Of a DNA stretch of 64,000 nt, positions 7,477 to 15,917 are shown piece by piece. A program made the position numbers and the translations under genes. Origin of the DNA: Pectobacterium sp013449375 (GTDB lineage: Bacteria > Pseudomonadota > Gammaproteobacteria > Enterobacterales > Enterobacteriaceae); assembly GCF_048593165.1 (NCBI RefSeq), contig NZ_CP184271.1; one strand, 5' to 3'. A model generated the notes under the pieces. The model had not been told where the DNA came from. It saw only the letters and a list, made by a program, of their open reading frames with translations, and searched no databases. Each line of letters begins with the position of its first letter. Within the stretch, counting starts at the first letter, position 1.

Positions 7477-10212
7477 ATGAGTTCACAATTTAGCGTAGGG
7501 GTTATTATCGGGGGAGCTATAAGTAACTCCTTTCGCTCTGCCATTTCCGGTACACGGCGAACACTGGATGGTATGAGTGAAACTACCCGCAGGTTGCAAG
7601 AACGGCAGGCCGCACTGACACGGGCGATGGAACGCTATGGCAATATTGGTTCACGCGCCAGTCAGCGGATGAACAACGACTTACAACGTGTTGGCCGCAC
7701 GATGGAACAGTTACAACGCCAGCAGAATCGCCTTTCTGCCGCGTCAGCAACCAGCGATGCGGCACGAGCGAACAGAATGGCACTCTATGCCAAGGGAGCG
7801 GAAACGTATGCTGTGGCACAAACCGTTTATAGTGCAGTGGCTCCAGCCGTTCAGCAGTCGATGTCCTTTAAAGACAAAATGATTGATATGCAAATCACCG
7901 CCAAATACACCGACCAGACGCGGGATGACCTTGCCAGTAAATTACGGAACTGGTCAAAGGAATATAATCAGACTCAGGAAGACATGCAGGCGGCGATGGG
8001 GGAGTTAATCAGCAACAATATCGACAGCGTTCGGGATATTGAAAAATACATGCCAAGCATTGGTCGTGCGTCCACGGCAACTCGTACTCCCGGTAAGGAT
8101 TGGGCCAATATTGCCAAAGCATGGCAGTTATCACTGAATGGGTCAGCAGAAAACTTTGGGGCGGTTCAAAATATTATCGCTTATACCGGCGATCAAGGGT
8201 CATTTGAAATCCCCGATCAGGTTAAGTGGATACAGGAACTGGCTCCGGAGATTGCCTCAATGCTCAAGGGAGAGAGGGCTATTGCAGAACTGGGAGCCAG
8301 TCTGCAAATTGCAAAGATTGGTTCCAATTCATCGGATATAGCTGCGAATAACTTCAGGAACTTCCTCACTAAAATTTTTGCCAAGGAAACAGGAACCTCA
8401 TTTGCTTCAGTGGGAATTGATATTAAGAGTTCGATTATGTCTCATCAGGCAGCAGGGTTATCCCCTATAGAAGGCATGATGAATGTGATTGAACTCTATC
8501 TGAAGAAGAAAAGTCCGGAAGCCCTTGCGGGTTTCAAAAAGGCGATGAAGTTGAAAGATGACAAGGCACGGGACGAAGCCCTGAAGTCACTGGCTGAACA
8601 GTATAATCTTGGTGATTTGTTTGCCGACATGCAGGTAATGGCGTTTGTCCGCCCCATGCTGGCTAATATGGATCGCTTCCGCCAGATTCGTGACGGTGCC
8701 CTTAACGCCGCTAAAGATGATGCACTTGCCAAGTCCTATGAAACTCGTATGCGGTCGCCACTGGAGCAGGTTAAGCGGTTAAGTATTGCCACCAACGATT
8801 TGGCAATAAGTATTGGCGATCAACTCACGCCGTCATTTATTTCTCTTACTGGGGAATTAATACCCCTTATTCAGGGGGCAAAACGCTGGATAGAGGCTAA
8901 CCCTCAATTTGTCAGTGGAGCTTTTAAGGTCGCTGGCGCACTGCTAACCTTCAAAGTCGCTTCTATTGGCGCTAGGCTGGGTCTGAATCTTCTTCTTTCA
9001 CCTATTGTCGATCTCTGGAAAGGAGCGATGCTACTACGCTCTAGGTGGCTATTGCTTCAGGCTGCATTCAGCGCAGGCGGACGCGCCCGCCAGTGGATTA
9101 GCTGGTTTGGTAATTTGTCCAGAGGCGCACTTAACCTCACCCGTTCGTTGTCTGGCGGGCTATGGCGTGGCATTCAGTTAGCTGGTAGAGGGTTGCTATG
9201 GATGGGTAATGGCGTTATGGCATTAGGCCGACTTTTTGCCGGAGGGATACTCAGTGGTATCAGGCTATTGGCCAGTGGTGCGGGCTGGCTGGGTCGTATG
9301 TCGCTGGCATTAGGCCGTGTACTCGGTGGTGCGTTACTACGCGGTATTACGTTAGTCGGTCGTGCAGTGATGGTTATGGGGCGAGCCTTGTTGATGAATC
9401 CGATAGGCTTGTTAATTACTGGCATAGCCGTAGGCGCATACCTGATTTATCGCTATTGGGAGCCTATCAGTAGTTGGTTCCGTGCGCGGTGGAATGATAT
9501 TACAACCGCATTTAGCGGCGGCATCGGCGGCGTAACCAAATTGATTCTGAACTGGTCGCCTATCGGTATTTTTTACACCGTATTTGCTGAAGTGATGAAA
9601 TATTTCGGCATCGATATGCCAAGCAAGTTTACCGACTTTGGCGCAAATATTATCAGCGGTCTGGTGAACGGCATTAAAAATGCTTGGGAAGGTGCAAAAA
9701 AGGTCGTTGGTGAATTAGGCGATAATATCAAAGGCTGGTTTGCCGAGAAATTAGGTATTCATTCCCCCAGCAGAGTGTTTGCCTCATTCGGAGACAATAT
9801 CGCTCAGGGAGCCGCTATCGGCATTGGTCGTAGTGCTTCTTTAGCTAGCGACGCCAGCCAGCGACTCGCTACAGCATTACTTCCTACCATGCCAGCGATG
9901 TCTGATATCGTTGTTAGCCGTGGTTCTTCTCCGGCCACTGACGCCGCTCATAGACGCTTTACGGCAATGATTCCCGATATCCCTACCGTTCCTGATATTA
10001 ACTTAGCAGTTAAAGGCAGGGAGGGTAACAGTCCCAGAGGGATGCTAGGTAATGAAAAAAATGATATTCACATCGTCAACAACATTTATATTGATGGGAA
10101 GAAACAAGCAGTAACAACAGAGTTATCCTCCGCATTAGGAGATATTAGCCGAGAGGTTGAACGAGCCTTGGAGCGGATACTAAGGAACCATTCACGGGTC
10201 GCTTATGACTAA
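7477..10212 (+). CDS. phage tail tape-measure protein
   Basis: This 911-residue protein sets tail length and is ejected with the genome in tailed phages. Residues about 30-90 are Arg/Gln-rich helices (TRRLQERQAALTRAMERYGN). A TP901-type core follows from about 110 to 400 (FKDKMIDMQITAKYTDQTRD, then ELGASLQIAKIGS). A long hydrophobic glycine-rich stretch with repeated GRxLxxG-type segments spans about 480-640, including MNPIGLLITGIAVGAYLIY. The signature KLGIHSPSRVF occurs near 765. ATG follows acggagtttcct. The frame is intact. It has no tail-tube, sheath, baseplate or fibre gene next to it, which is unusual for a functional tail locus. Confidence 0.9.
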   Translation: MSSQFSVGVIIGGAISNSFRSAISGTRRTLDGMSETTRRLQERQAALTRAMERYGNIGSRASQRMNNDLQRVGRTMEQLQRQQNRLSAASATSDAARANRMALYAKGAETYAVAQTVYSAVAPAVQQSMSFKDKMIDMQITAKYTDQTRDDLASKLRNWSKEYNQTQEDMQAAMGELISNNIDSVRDIEKYMPSIGRASTATRTPGKDWANIAKAWQLSLNGSAENFGAVQNIIAYTGDQGSFEIPDQVKWIQELAPEIASMLKGERAIAELGASLQIAKIGSNSSDIAANNFRNFLTKIFAKETGTSFASVGIDIKSSIMSHQAAGLSPIEGMMNVIELYLKKKSPEALAGFKKAMKLKDDKARDEALKSLAEQYNLGDLFADMQVMAFVRPMLANMDRFRQIRDGALNAAKDDALAKSYETRMRSPLEQVKRLSIATNDLAISIGDQLTPSFISLTGELIPLIQGAKRWIEANPQFVSGAFKVAGALLTFKVASIGARLGLNLLLSPIVDLWKGAMLLRSRWLLLQAAFSAGGRARQWISWFGNLSRGALNLTRSLSGGLWRGIQLAGRGLLWMGNGVMALGRLFAGGILSGIRLLASGAGWLGRMSLALGRVLGGALLRGITLVGRAVMVMGRALLMNPIGLLITGIAVGAYLIYRYWEPISSWFRARWNDITTAFSGGIGGVTKLILNWSPIGIFYTVFAEVMKYFGIDMPSKFTDFGANIISGLVNGIKNAWEGAKKVVGELGDNIKGWFAEKLGIHSPSRVFASFGDNIAQGAAIGIGRSASLASDASQRLATALLPTMPAMSDIVVSRGSSPATDAAHRRFTAMIPDIPTVPDINLAVKGREGNSPRGMLGNEKNDIHIVNNIYIDGKKQAVTTELSSALGDISREVERALERILRNHSRVAYD

Positions 10213-10280
10213 AATAGCCCCAAAAATGAAATTCTCTTTCAGTATATGAAAAAATATGCTTCATGATTTATCACGCATAG

Positions 10281-10306
10281 TGTGCCGCATTTATCGCGCG
10301 GCACAT
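10281..10306. terminator. hairpin between tape measure and flxA-like gene
   Basis: The inverted repeat tgtgccgc/gcggcaca lies between the convergent ends of the tape-measure gene (10212) and the flxA-like gene (10326). It can serve either strand. It lies close to the right limit of the island. Confidence 0.45.
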
Positions 10307-10325
10307 CATCTATCCCTGATGCAAG

Positions 10326-10688
10326 CTAGACGTAGATATTAATCTGGTTATCTGCTGTCGGGCGGTTAACACCTTCTTCTTTAGCGTATTGAGTAGAAGC
10401 AGAAGAAGATGAGCCGGACTGTTGTTCTGATTTTTCACTCTGCAAACGGGCAATTTGTGCCTGTAACGCTTGGATCTGTGCTTGAATGGCCTGTTGTTGC
10501 TGTTCGATCAGTTTACGTTCTTCATCGCTTTCTGTGCTGGAAGCAGACTCGGTCAGTTTACTCACCTGTTTGGTCAGTGCTTGAACCTGTTTAGTTAGCT
10601 GCGCAATCTGTTGTTCTGTCGTGTTGCTACTTTTACTACTGCTTGCTGTTGTTGTCGATACGCTGATACCGCTGATGGTGTTTGACAT
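10326..10688 (-). CDS. FlxA-like protein, copy 1
   Basis: This 120-residue protein of the FlxA-like family begins MSNTISGISV and has a Ser/Thr-rich N-terminus. A coiled coil runs through the middle (QQIAQLTKQVQALTKQVSKL, then ERKLIEQQQQAIQAQIQALQ), and the tail ends in INIYV. In E. coli, flxA is a FliA-controlled gene of unknown molecular role. The frame reaches further upstream, but ATG at 10688 has AGGAGG four bases ahead. It is paralogous to the next gene; both share ERKLI-x-QQQQ-x-IQAQIQAL. A GCCGATATAA lies about 85 bases upstream but without a good sigma-28 -35 box. Confidence 0.8.
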   Translation of the reverse strand: MSNTISGISVSTTTASSSKSSNTTEQQIAQLTKQVQALTKQVSKLTESASSTESDEERKLIEQQQQAIQAQIQALQAQIARLQSEKSEQQSGSSSSASTQYAKEEGVNRPTADNQINIYV

Positions 10689-10800
10689 TTTCCCTCCTGA
10701 AAGGATGCCGATATACCCGAGTGATGTGGGGTACAAGCCGTTATATCGGCAATTTAAGCACGTTATCGAAGGGGATATTGTTGGCAATGAAACATGAAAT

Positions 10801-10852
10801 ACTCACTTTCCTGATCGCTCATGTAACAAAATGTATCAGTCAGGAAAGTGAG
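10801..10852 (-). terminator. terminator hairpin of flxA-like copy 2
   Basis: A 13-base inverted repeat (ctcactttcctga and its complement, about 10802-10814 and 10840-10852) lies just past the minus-strand stop at 10887. The loop is 25 bases. It separates the two flxA-like genes, so they are probably transcribed separately. Confidence 0.55.
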
Positions 10853-10886
10853 AGAAATAGAAAGGGAAATACATCAGACATTGCTG

Positions 10887-11312
10887 TCAGACGTAGATAT
10901 CAACTCCGTCTTTTTTTTCTTTATTTTCAGTTTTTTGCGATGTTGTTCTTGATGCGGCTTCCATCGCTGTCTTTTCCGCTTCTTCTTTTTGGATGCGGGC
11001 AATTTCGGCATAGAGCGCTTGGATCTGTGCCTGAATCATCTGCTGCTGTTGTTTGATGAGTTTACGTTCGTCTTCACTTTGTGCATTGGCGGCCGATGCG
11101 CCCAGATCTTTTAGTTTCTTGGTCAGCTGTTTGATTTGATGTTGTAATGCGGCAATCTTTTGCTGAGCACCACTACTGCCAGCAGGCGCAGACTTACTCT
11201 CATTCGTCGACGCAGTCTTACTCTCTGTATTAGATGCAGACTTACTGACCGTAGAGGCTGCCGGTACGTTTGATACCGTATTCATGGTAATCCGGCTGAT
11301 ATCATTAGCCAT
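10887..11312 (-). CDS. FlxA-like protein, copy 2
   Basis: This 141-residue paralogue of the preceding gene starts MANDISRITM. AGGAGG lies five bases before ATG at 11312; an in-frame GTG one codon upstream is too close to that site. A Ser/Ala/Lys-rich linker precedes a coiled coil (QQKIAALQHQIKQLTKKL, ERKLIKQQQQMIQAQIQALY), and the tail ends VDIYV like copy 1. A FliA promoter 35 bases upstream places it with the late flagellar genes. The adjacent chemoreceptor gene fits a motility cluster. The molecular function is not known. Confidence 0.82.
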   Translation of the reverse strand: MANDISRITMNTVSNVPAASTVSKSASNTESKTASTNESKSAPAGSSGAQQKIAALQHQIKQLTKKLKDLGASAANAQSEDERKLIKQQQQMIQAQIQALYAEIARIQKEEAEKTAMEAASRTTSQKTENKEKKDGVDIYV

Positions 11313-11346
11313 CACTTCCTCCTGAAATAAGTCAATTCTCCGATTG

Positions 11347-11373
11347 TTATCGGCTGTGCTACTCTGTTCTTTA
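11347..11373 (-). promoter_or_regulatory. FliA (sigma-28) promoter of flxA-like copy 2
   Basis: On the minus strand, TAAAGAAC, an 11-base spacer and GCCGATAA follow one another. The consensus for FliA is TAAAGTTT-N11-GCCGATAA, so the -10 box is perfect, the -35 box keeps its TAAA core and the spacing is exact. The -10 ends 34 bases before ATG at 11312. Confidence 0.85.
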
Positions 11374-11429
11374 CGAAAAGCTTACAAATGGGTGAGGCTA
11401 TTGTGTCTTTCTGGCGGGAAAAAGGAACT

Positions 11430-11457
11430 GGCAAGGGCGCTTTCCTGCTCCCTTGCC
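11430..11457 (-). terminator. terminator hairpin of the chemoreceptor gene
   Basis: The inverted repeat ggcaaggg/cccttgcc with a 12-base loop lies about 20 bases past the minus-strand stop at 11479. A run of T on the minus strand (aaaaagg on plus at 11419-11425) follows a few bases later. Confidence 0.5.
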
Positions 11458-11478
11458 ACAACCGAGGGGGGACGTCCG

Positions 11479-13014
11479 TTAGCTACCGTATACGTTAATT
11501 GCGCTATTCAACCGTCTGGCCTGAAGGTTTAGCCCTTCAGCGGCTTCTGTAGAGTGCGTAACCATCTCAGTATTGTGTTGTGTCATCTGTTCTATCTGTG
11601 CAATAGAAGTATTGATCAGTCCCAATGCTGCGGTTTGCTCACGCGTTGCGTTACTGATTTCTTTGATCATCGTGGAGACTTGCAAGACTTCATCAACGAT
11701 GTCTCTAATGTGTTTGCCTGCGTTTTCTGCCATGGCGCTGCCTTGTTTCACACTTTCAACGTTAGCATCAATAAGTGCTTTAATTTCTTTGGCCGCAGAG
11801 GCGGAATGTTGTGCCAAATTGCGAACTTCGGCTGCCACTACAGCGAACCCTCTTCCCTGCACGCCAGCACGTGCTGCTTCAACCGCCGCATTCAGAGCAA
11901 GGATGTTAGTCTGGAAGGCAATGCTGTCTATCACGCCAATAATATCCACGATTTTATCGCTGGCACTGGAAATAGAATCCATCATGCCGATGGTTTCCTT
12001 CATGATGGTTCCACCTTTTAGTGCCGTATTGCTGGCGGCTTCCGCCATGGTCGTGGCCTGTGCTGCGGTTTCTGCACTTTGCTGTACAGCAACAGTAATT
12101 TCTTCAATCGCGGCAGCGGTTTGTTGCAGATTTGCTGATGTTTCTTCTGTGCGCGTATTCAGGTCGACATTGTTTTCCGCCAGCTTATGGCTGACGTTGG
12201 TAATCCCATTTACCTGTGTGCTAACGTCATCAACCAGCGAGTGTAAATTGAGGCTAAACTGGTTAACGGAACGTAGCAACAAACCGATTTCGTCTACGCG
12301 ATTCAGGTGTATATGCTTTGTTTTACGGCCTGAGACTACAAGCTGAGCCTGCTTCAGTATCGTCGCGATTGGCTGTGCAATTTGCTTTTGTAAAAATTGA
12401 TCTATGATGATGATGAGTAGTAGCGTCAGTGCCAATAGCCACAGTGGATTCATACCACTGAAAGCAAGTAGTGTGGGAATGAGCCCCGCCGTCAATACCG
12501 CGATGCGTAAGCGCCAGCGGACTGATAACTTTTGCAATAGCGAGAGTGGCGAAAAGAGTCCGGTGCGAACGACTAGTCCCTTGTAGAATTTATGGTTGCC
12601 CGCCTGTTTTTTCTGCACGGCGCTATACAACGCTTCGGCAGATTTGATCTCTTCGGCGCTGGGCGTGTTACGTACCGAGATATAGCCTGCGAGATGCTCC
12701 TGCTGGTAGACCGGCGTAACGTTGGCGCGAACCCAGTAGTGGTCGCCGTTGTTGCGGCGGTTTTTCACTAATCCTGTCCAGCTATCGCCTTGTTTCAACG
12801 TAAACCACATGTCGGCATAGGCTTCAACGGGCATGTCAGGGTGACGCACAATATTGTGTGGCTGGTTGATGAGCTGCTCTTCAGAAAAACCGCTAACCTT
12901 AATGAAGGCAGAGTTGGCATAAGTAATGTGGCTGTGAATATTTGTCGTGGACATCAATATGGTGTCCATGTCTAACAGATACTCCTGCTGTGTAACAGGT
13001 GTATTCACTCTCAT
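11479..13014 (-). CDS. Aer-like PAS methyl-accepting chemotaxis protein
   Basis: This 511-residue receptor resembles Aer, the energy-taxis sensor. An N-terminal PAS domain (about 15-115) includes HITYANSAFIKVSGFSEEQL and NPHNIVRHPDMP-like residues typical of Aer-type PAS. Two hydrophobic stretches around 175-210 (LRIAVLTAGLIPTLLAF, LWLLALTLLLIIIIDQFL) anchor it without a large periplasmic domain. HAMP follows, then the signalling hairpin with IAFQTNILALNAAVEAARAG and GFAVVAAEVRNLAQ. It lacks a C-terminal CheR-binding pentapeptide, as Aer does. The N-terminal PAS suggests redox or oxygen sensing through FAD, but ligand residues cannot be confirmed here. The neighbouring FlxA-like genes fit a motility context. 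Confidence 0.88.
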   Translation of the reverse strand: MRVNTPVTQQEYLLDMDTILMSTTNIHSHITYANSAFIKVSGFSEEQLINQPHNIVRHPDMPVEAYADMWFTLKQGDSWTGLVKNRRNNGDHYWVRANVTPVYQQEHLAGYISVRNTPSAEEIKSAEALYSAVQKKQAGNHKFYKGLVVRTGLFSPLSLLQKLSVRWRLRIAVLTAGLIPTLLAFSGMNPLWLLALTLLLIIIIDQFLQKQIAQPIATILKQAQLVVSGRKTKHIHLNRVDEIGLLLRSVNQFSLNLHSLVDDVSTQVNGITNVSHKLAENNVDLNTRTEETSANLQQTAAAIEEITVAVQQSAETAAQATTMAEAASNTALKGGTIMKETIGMMDSISSASDKIVDIIGVIDSIAFQTNILALNAAVEAARAGVQGRGFAVVAAEVRNLAQHSASAAKEIKALIDANVESVKQGSAMAENAGKHIRDIVDEVLQVSTMIKEISNATREQTAALGLINTSIAQIEQMTQHNTEMVTHSTEAAEGLNLQARRLNSAINVYGS

Positions 13015-13620
13015 GAGAAACCCCGGCGTACGTATCCCGTTCAGTTCCCAGGTCCAGCCATACTGACCACTTTTCTCGTCTCAGCCGTTCTGATTATTAC
13101 AGAAGCTGATGCGCAGTATTGTGGCCGCGTGGTACATCCCGTGAAATCTGTCAGGCATATTGCTGTGTAAATACTCAAGTTATTCCAATGGGTAGGCTGA
13201 AATTTTTTGGGCGCTCACTCATTTATATAAAACAATGCTAAGCATTACTTATGAGTAAGTTATTGACCCTGTATTGTGCGTGATGGCAATTTTGTAACGG
13301 TGTTTTTGTAACAAATATGTCATCAGAGTTAGCACGCTTTTTCAGCACGCGTAAATTTATGATGGGGACGGTTACCTGTCAATTGATTCATTTTATTGGC
13401 AATAAATAATTGGTAAAAAAATGATTAAGAATAGATGATGAGTAAATAGGGATTATTCTTGAAGGTTTTTTTGAATCAATGAAATTGACGCTAAGAAGAA
13501 TGCTTTGTTAATTTTTTTTTATTTTTTCTTTGCGTGAATGAAATTAAATGTTGCTTTGCTGAGGTTTATTCTTTTAATTATCGTTTTTTTTCATTTTTAT
13601 TGATGCTGAATTTATTGTAG
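13015..13620. other. AT-rich intergenic region without genes
   Basis: This stretch lies between the chemoreceptor start (minus) and the end of garD (minus). It is strongly AT-rich from about 13380 to 13620, with long T-runs. It should hold the chemoreceptor promoter near 13015-13250, but I see no FliA consensus there. I find no credible coding frame. Confidence 0.5.
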
Positions 13621-13635
13621 ATCAAATAATGCCAT

Positions 13636-13666
13636 CCACAGGCCAGATAATGGATCTGGCCTGTGG
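13636..13666 (-). terminator. garD terminator hairpin
   Basis: A perfect 13-base stem (ccacaggccagat/atctggcctgtgg) with a five-base loop lies eleven bases past the garD stop on the minus strand. The sequence following on that strand is AT-rich. Confidence 0.75.
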
Positions 13667-13676
13667 AGAACGATAA

Positions 13677-15251
13677 TCAGGTTACCGGTGCGGGATTGAA
13701 AACGGCCAGTGCGTTATGAAGCCCCCACTGATCGGACCAGGTTTTTTTCTTGCCACTGGCAATATCCAAAATGAAGTGGAAAAGCTGCCAGCCCACGTCT
13801 TCTATCGTGGCTTCTCCGGTAGCAATCGTACCGGCATCAATATCCATCAGATCGTGCCAGCGGTTTGCCAGTGCAGTACGGGTTGCCATTTTGATGACGG
13901 GTACCGCGAGCAGGCCATAGGGCGTACCGCGACCCGTGGTGAAGACCTGCACGGTGATACCGGAAGCAAGCTGCTGGGTGCCACACACGAAGTCACTGGC
14001 GGGCGTTGCGGCGTAAATTAGCCCACGTTTGGTGGGGCGTTGACCGGGAGAAAGGACCTCGACAATCGCGCTGGTGCCAGATTTGGCGATGGAGCCGAGC
14101 GCTTTTTCCACCACGTTCGCCAGACCTCCTTTTTTATTGCCTGGTGAGGGGTTGGCGCTACGATCGGTCTGGCCGCTGTCGAGGTAATTGTCGTACCAGG
14201 CCATTTCTTCCAGCAGACGTTTACCGACTTCTTCATTGATAGCGCGCGGCGTTAACAGATGAATGGCGTCGCGCACTTCAGTTACTTCGGAGAACATGAC
14301 GGTTGCGCCGCAGCGTACCAGTAGATCGGATGCAAAACCGACGGCTGGGTTCGCGGTGACACCAGAGAAAGCATCGCTGCCGCCACACTGCATGCCGACA
14401 ACCAATTCTGAGGCCGGACAGGTTTCACGCTGACGTTTGTTTAGCCGTTGCAGGTGTTTGTCTGCCATCGTCAGGATGTCATCCACCATCGATCTGAAAC
14501 CCACGTGGTGTTCATCCTGCAAGCGGACAATACTACTGTCATCAAGAGAAATGGCCTGTACGTCTGATGTCCCTTCCAGCAGGCGTTCCGGTTGTAATTT
14601 TTCACAACCCAGGCCGACAACCAGTATCTCACCGCCAAAATTCGGGTTTAGCGCTAGGTTGTGGATGGTGCGGATAGGAACGACCGCCGCAGGTGCATTG
14701 ATTGCCACGCCACAGCCGTAGAGATGGTTGAGTGCGACCACGCCATCCACATTGGGATATTTCGGTAATAAATCCCGCTCGATAATTTTGACGACATAGT
14801 CCACTACGCCCGCGACACAGTGCACGCTGGTGCTGATGCCCAACAGATTTTTTGTGCCTACGCTGCCATCGGCGTTACGATAACCTTCAAAGGTGTAGCC
14901 TTCCAGCGAAGGAAGGGAAGCCGGGACTTTAGTCGCCAGTGGCAGGGTTTCCAACGCGGGAGCCTGAGGCAACTCGACCAGGGATTCATCAATCCAGCTT
15001 CCTTTAGCAATATCGCGTAGCGCATACCCGATAATTTCACCATAACGGATAATTGCGCCTGATTTGGCGATATCAACAAGGGCAACTTTGTGTCCCTGCG
15101 GAACATGCTCAATTAATTCCAGATTATCATTAAAACGGGTTCCGGCACGTAAGCCATTATTATTAACAACAATGGCAACATTATCAGAGTCGTGGACCTT
15201 AATATAAAGAGGCTGCTCTTGTGCAGCATTACTTTCTGATTTATCTGACAT
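13677..15251 (-). CDS. garD: galactarate dehydratase GarD
   Basis: This 524-residue enzyme dehydrates meso-galactarate to 5-keto-4-deoxy-D-glucarate. It matches E. coli GarD (523 aa) along its length: an N-terminal SAF-type domain (YIKVHDSDNVAIVVNNNGL), then the UxaA/GarD core with YRNADGSVGTKNLLGI, NHLYGCGVAINAP, VGMQCGGSDAFSG and TNPAVGFASDLL-like blocks, ending FNPAPVT. The family is metal-dependent. The gene is divergent from gudP across a 666-base region with a CRP-like site. Its product is the same intermediate made by GudD, so it feeds galactarate into the garL-garR-garK steps encoded on the other side. Confidence 0.96.
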   Translation of the reverse strand: MSDKSESNAAQEQPLYIKVHDSDNVAIVVNNNGLRAGTRFNDNLELIEHVPQGHKVALVDIAKSGAIIRYGEIIGYALRDIAKGSWIDESLVELPQAPALETLPLATKVPASLPSLEGYTFEGYRNADGSVGTKNLLGISTSVHCVAGVVDYVVKIIERDLLPKYPNVDGVVALNHLYGCGVAINAPAAVVPIRTIHNLALNPNFGGEILVVGLGCEKLQPERLLEGTSDVQAISLDDSSIVRLQDEHHVGFRSMVDDILTMADKHLQRLNKRQRETCPASELVVGMQCGGSDAFSGVTANPAVGFASDLLVRCGATVMFSEVTEVRDAIHLLTPRAINEEVGKRLLEEMAWYDNYLDSGQTDRSANPSPGNKKGGLANVVEKALGSIAKSGTSAIVEVLSPGQRPTKRGLIYAATPASDFVCGTQQLASGITVQVFTTGRGTPYGLLAVPVIKMATRTALANRWHDLMDIDAGTIATGEATIEDVGWQLFHFILDIASGKKKTWSDQWGLHNALAVFNPAPVT

Positions 15252-15419
15252 GATGCAAGCCTTTATTATTGGTTTAGCTGAAACGCTGTGGTAATGATTA
15301 CCACGCTATTACTTCATTGCTCGCTAACGAGTATACGTGAGGTTCTCTTTTCGTACATTATGCAATTGACCTAAGCCTGAGCTTTTTGTTTCTGATTTAT
15401 CAGGCGAAGCCCCAATTTT

Positions 15420-15438
15420 TGGTGAGTTTGATCACATT
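15420..15438. promoter_or_regulatory. candidate CRP site between garD and gudP
   Basis: GGTGA, six bases, TCACA matches the TGTGA-N6-TCACA consensus at nine of ten positions. It lies about 170 bases upstream of the garD start. Catabolite control is expected for hexarate catabolism. The site is predicted by eye only. Confidence 0.5.
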
Positions 15439-15508
15439 CTTCCTGCGTGCGTTTTTTAAGGGAGAAATGAAAATAATGTGTACGAATGTAAAAAAAGAAT
15501 AGCGGCAT

Positions 15509-15525
15509 TTTTCGTGAAACACCTC
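15509..15525 (+). promoter_or_regulatory. shared 17-base motif 1, gudP copy
   Basis: ttttcgtgaaacacctc occurs here and identically at 17464-17480 ahead of gudX. Both copies precede a second shared motif. The likely reader is CdaR (SdaR), known as the activator of gar and gud genes in E. coli, but that link is inference. Confidence 0.5.
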
Positions 15526-15705
15526 GCACTATATAGGGCAAGTGCACCAACATATTCAAAAGGACATTTTTAATGTTGTGCTTTTATCTAGTGAGCGGGC
15601 AGTGGGTAAAAATTATAATGATCCGGCGAGTTGAAGATGTCAGCTAATTACTCTGAAGCTATATAGCCTGGCTATTCGCAAAAAAAATAAAAATGGGAAT
15701 TTAAC

Positions 15706-15832
<127 letters not shown>

Positions 15833-15845
15833 TCCACTGATCTTC

Positions 15846-15862
15846 ATTCTGATAACCCTACA
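15846..15862 (+). promoter_or_regulatory. shared 17-base motif 2, gudP copy
   Basis: attctgataaccctaca occurs here, 55 bases before the gudP start, and identically at 17664-17680 upstream of gudX and its leader ORF. It contains a TGATAA-type -10-like hexamer, so it may be a promoter element or the activator site next to one. Confidence 0.5.
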
Positions 15863-15917
15863 CGTTATCTGTTATTCGGAATGAATGAGCGAACCGCGAT
15901 TGAAGCAGGAGTTCATC

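Larger units (their letters stand above)
2640..10320. mobile_element. accessory island with incomplete phage module
   Basis: Between the ypeB terminator and the flxA-like genes lie genes with no backbone counterpart. They comprise a ribbon-helix-helix protein, a coiled-coil protein, two unrecognised genes, a Mor-family activator, an I-protease-like protein and a tape-measure protein. The left part is visibly AT-rich, with poorly conserved-looking small genes. I find no integrase, transposase, tRNA or flanking direct repeat, so the limits are approximate. It is either a prophage relic beside another insertion or a retained, stripped-down element. Confidence 0.5.

Noticed and set aside
11573..12346. 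257-codon frame antisense to the chemoreceptor gene
   Set aside because: The composition is Ser/Ala/Cys-rich and follows from the mirrored signalling domain. The chemoreceptor reading is certain.
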